NCBI GenBank assembly: GCA_017462565.1
Contig: JAFTQW010000063.1
Coordinates: 1 to 64,000 of the forward strand
Direction: 5' to 3'
Length of the DNA: 64,000 nucleotides
Source of the DNA: Ruminococcus sp.
Lineage (GTDB): Bacteria; Bacillota; Clostridia; Oscillospirales; Ruminococcaceae
Both the position numbers and the translations under genes were made by a program. Within the stretch, counting starts at the first letter, position 1. Each line of letters starts with the position of its first letter. This document shows positions 62,972-64,000 of the stretch, in pieces. The notes under the pieces are model-generated. The model made no database searches, had not been told where the DNA came from, and worked only from the letters and a program-made list of their open reading frames with translations.

Positions 62972-64000
62972 CTAAAATTCCCAGTCGTCGCAAAGCTTGT
63001 TTATCGCTTCGGCCAGCTTATTCATATCGGCATTGGCGCATCCGGAAGAATTTTTAACAAGAGCTGAAAGCCTTTCCGAAGCAGTCAGCAGGCGAGAGTA
63101 GCTTGCCGAAAGATTAGCTGCATTGCGTTTTTTCTTGGGGATAGGAATGGGTTTTGCATCAACGGTTATCTCACCGGAAATCATATCGAATTCCGCTCCG
63201 CTGAAAGGAGCGTAGGCAGAAACATTCAATTCCGATTCAAGCCGATTTACAAGAGCGTTTGCAGAATCATCTTCACCATGATTGACAAAGAACATTTTTA
63301 CTCCCTGTATAGCTTTCGCCCAGTCTATAAGACCGTTCGAGTCTGCATGACCGCTTATTCCGGGAAGCTGTGTTATTTCAGCGCAGACGCTTATTGCCTC
63401 GCCGAAAATGCGAACTCTTTTTGCTCCTTCGATAAGACTTCTTCCAAGAGTATTTCCTGCCTGATACCCTACAAAGAGTATAATATTTTCGCTCTTCCAA
63501 AGGTTATGTTTAAGGTGATGTTTGATTCTTCCGGCATCGCACATTCCACTTGCCGAAATAATAACTTTTGGTCTTGAATCGCTGTTTATAGCTCTTGAAT
63601 CATCGCTTGTTACAGTCCGGATAAGTCCCTCGAAGGCAAGCGGATTTATGCCCGATCTTACGTATGCAAGAGCCTCTTCGTCATAACAGCTTTCACGGTT
63701 GTCAATAAAAATATCAGTTGCCTCGTTAGCAAGCGGGCTGTCCACATAAACCGGAAAATCATCATGACCGATCAAAAGCTTCTGTTCCTTTATTTTCCTC
63801 AGAAAATAGAGCATTTCCTGAGTTCTGCCCACAGCGAACGACGGGATTATAACGCTTCCCCCTCGATCGAATGCACGCTGTAAAACTTTGGCAAGAGCCG
63901 TGACGTAATCTGTCGGCTTTTCGTGGAGCCTGTTGCCGTAGGTTGATTCAATAACTGCATAATCGGCAGAATCAATAAACTGCGGATCACGTATAAGGGG
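62972..64000 (-). CDS. Beta-CASP metallo-hydrolase (RNA-specificity type), 5' end beyond window
   Basis: The frame is open from the window edge, so the N-terminal metallo-beta-lactamase half is missing. Visible parts are IESTYGNRLHEKPTDYV, GGSVIIPSFAVGRTQEMLYFL (beta-CASP motif A region), PVYVDSPLANEATDIF, VIISASGMCDAGRIKHHLKHNLW and the final HxD/H element VNHGEDDSANAL, characteristic of the YSH1/CPSF73-like COG1236 group. Probable endo- or exoribonuclease. Continues outside the window. Confidence 0.88.
   Translation of the reverse strand, partial: PLIRDPQFIDSADYAVIESTYGNRLHEKPTDYVTALAKVLQRAFDRGGSVIIPSFAVGRTQEMLYFLRKIKEQKLLIGHDDFPVYVDSPLANEATDIFIDNRESCYDEEALAYVRSGINPLAFEGLIRTVTSDDSRAINSDSRPKVIISASGMCDAGRIKHHLKHNLWKSENIILFVGYQAGNTLGRSLIEGAKRVRIFGEAISVCAEITQLPGISGHADSNGLIDWAKAIQGVKMFFVNHGEDDSANALVNRLESELNVSAYAPFSGAEFDMISGEITVDAKPIPIPKKKRNAANLSASYSRLLTASERLSALVKNSSGCANADMNKLAEAINKLCDDWEF

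Overview
The window looks like chromosome of a low-to-moderate GC Firmicute of the Oscillospiraceae/Ruminococcus type. This placement is inferred from protein style, Shine-Dalgarno usage and the mobile gene repertoire; no 16S rRNA is present. The left half (about 1-33.4 kb) is an accessory region of mobile and decaying elements. The right half (about 33.4-64 kb) is mostly ordinary chromosome with intact genes and small repeats between operons.

Left half. The first 139 bases are the end of an IS3-type element that interrupts a tyrosine recombinase. A six-gene operon follows (982-8180): a Gly/Ala-rich membrane protein, a CxxCxxCC protein, an HNH nuclease-like protein with a glycine-zipper region, a YidD-domain protein, a small cytosolic protein and a single-pass SH3-like membrane protein. 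At 8.45-9.27 kb lie remnants of an element related to the one at 24-33 kb. At 9.3-10.46 kb is a retron: a reverse transcriptase gene with NAxxH, YCDD and VTG motifs, preceded by a recognisable msr-msd RNA bounded by a1/a2 inverted repeats. The RT reading frame needs one -1 shift at an A7 run. At 10.7-13.6 kb is a full agr-type quorum-sensing locus (regulator, kinase, peptide, processing protease) with two 21-bp-spaced LytTR-like sites ahead of a consensus promoter for the peptide gene. A 2551-residue VWA/Ig-repeat surface protein and a PPKTG-anchored partner follow on the minus strand. From 24.2 to 33.4 kb is an integrative-element module: DUF960, amidoligase, small membrane protein, class II glutamine amidotransferase, a two-gene minus-strand cassette with a kinase-like catalytic loop, a large HerA/FtsK-like ATPase, excisionase and integrase.

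Five genes in this accessory half (5942-8180, the RT, the amidotransferase, the ATPase and the integrase) each need a single-base frame correction, several at homopolymers. No right-half gene shows this. Decay, programmed slippage and sequencing error all remain possible.

Right half. An AlbA/Schlafen-type regulator gene with a periodic ATTTTAAAT array upstream is followed by a tRNA-Gly, tRNA-Arg, tRNA-His cluster, then a five-gene plus-strand transport operon: two sugar-type permeases, an HlyD-type adaptor, a MacB/FtsX-like protein and a propeller-fused solute-binding lipoprotein, with no ATPase gene. A DtxR regulator and the recA-recX-rimO-pgsA group follow, then prmC, DUF1385, a two-component system, a lipoprotein, citrate synthase, SpoIID-like, CNNM/CorC-like, Asp23, a FakA/YloV-like protein, phosphatidylserine decarboxylase, an SGNH/MBOAT acylation pair, and a beta-CASP nuclease cut by the window end. 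Families of MITE-like inverted-repeat elements recur at 13.6, 14.1, 14.2, 23.0, 23.2, 43.3, 43.9 and 62.7 kb.
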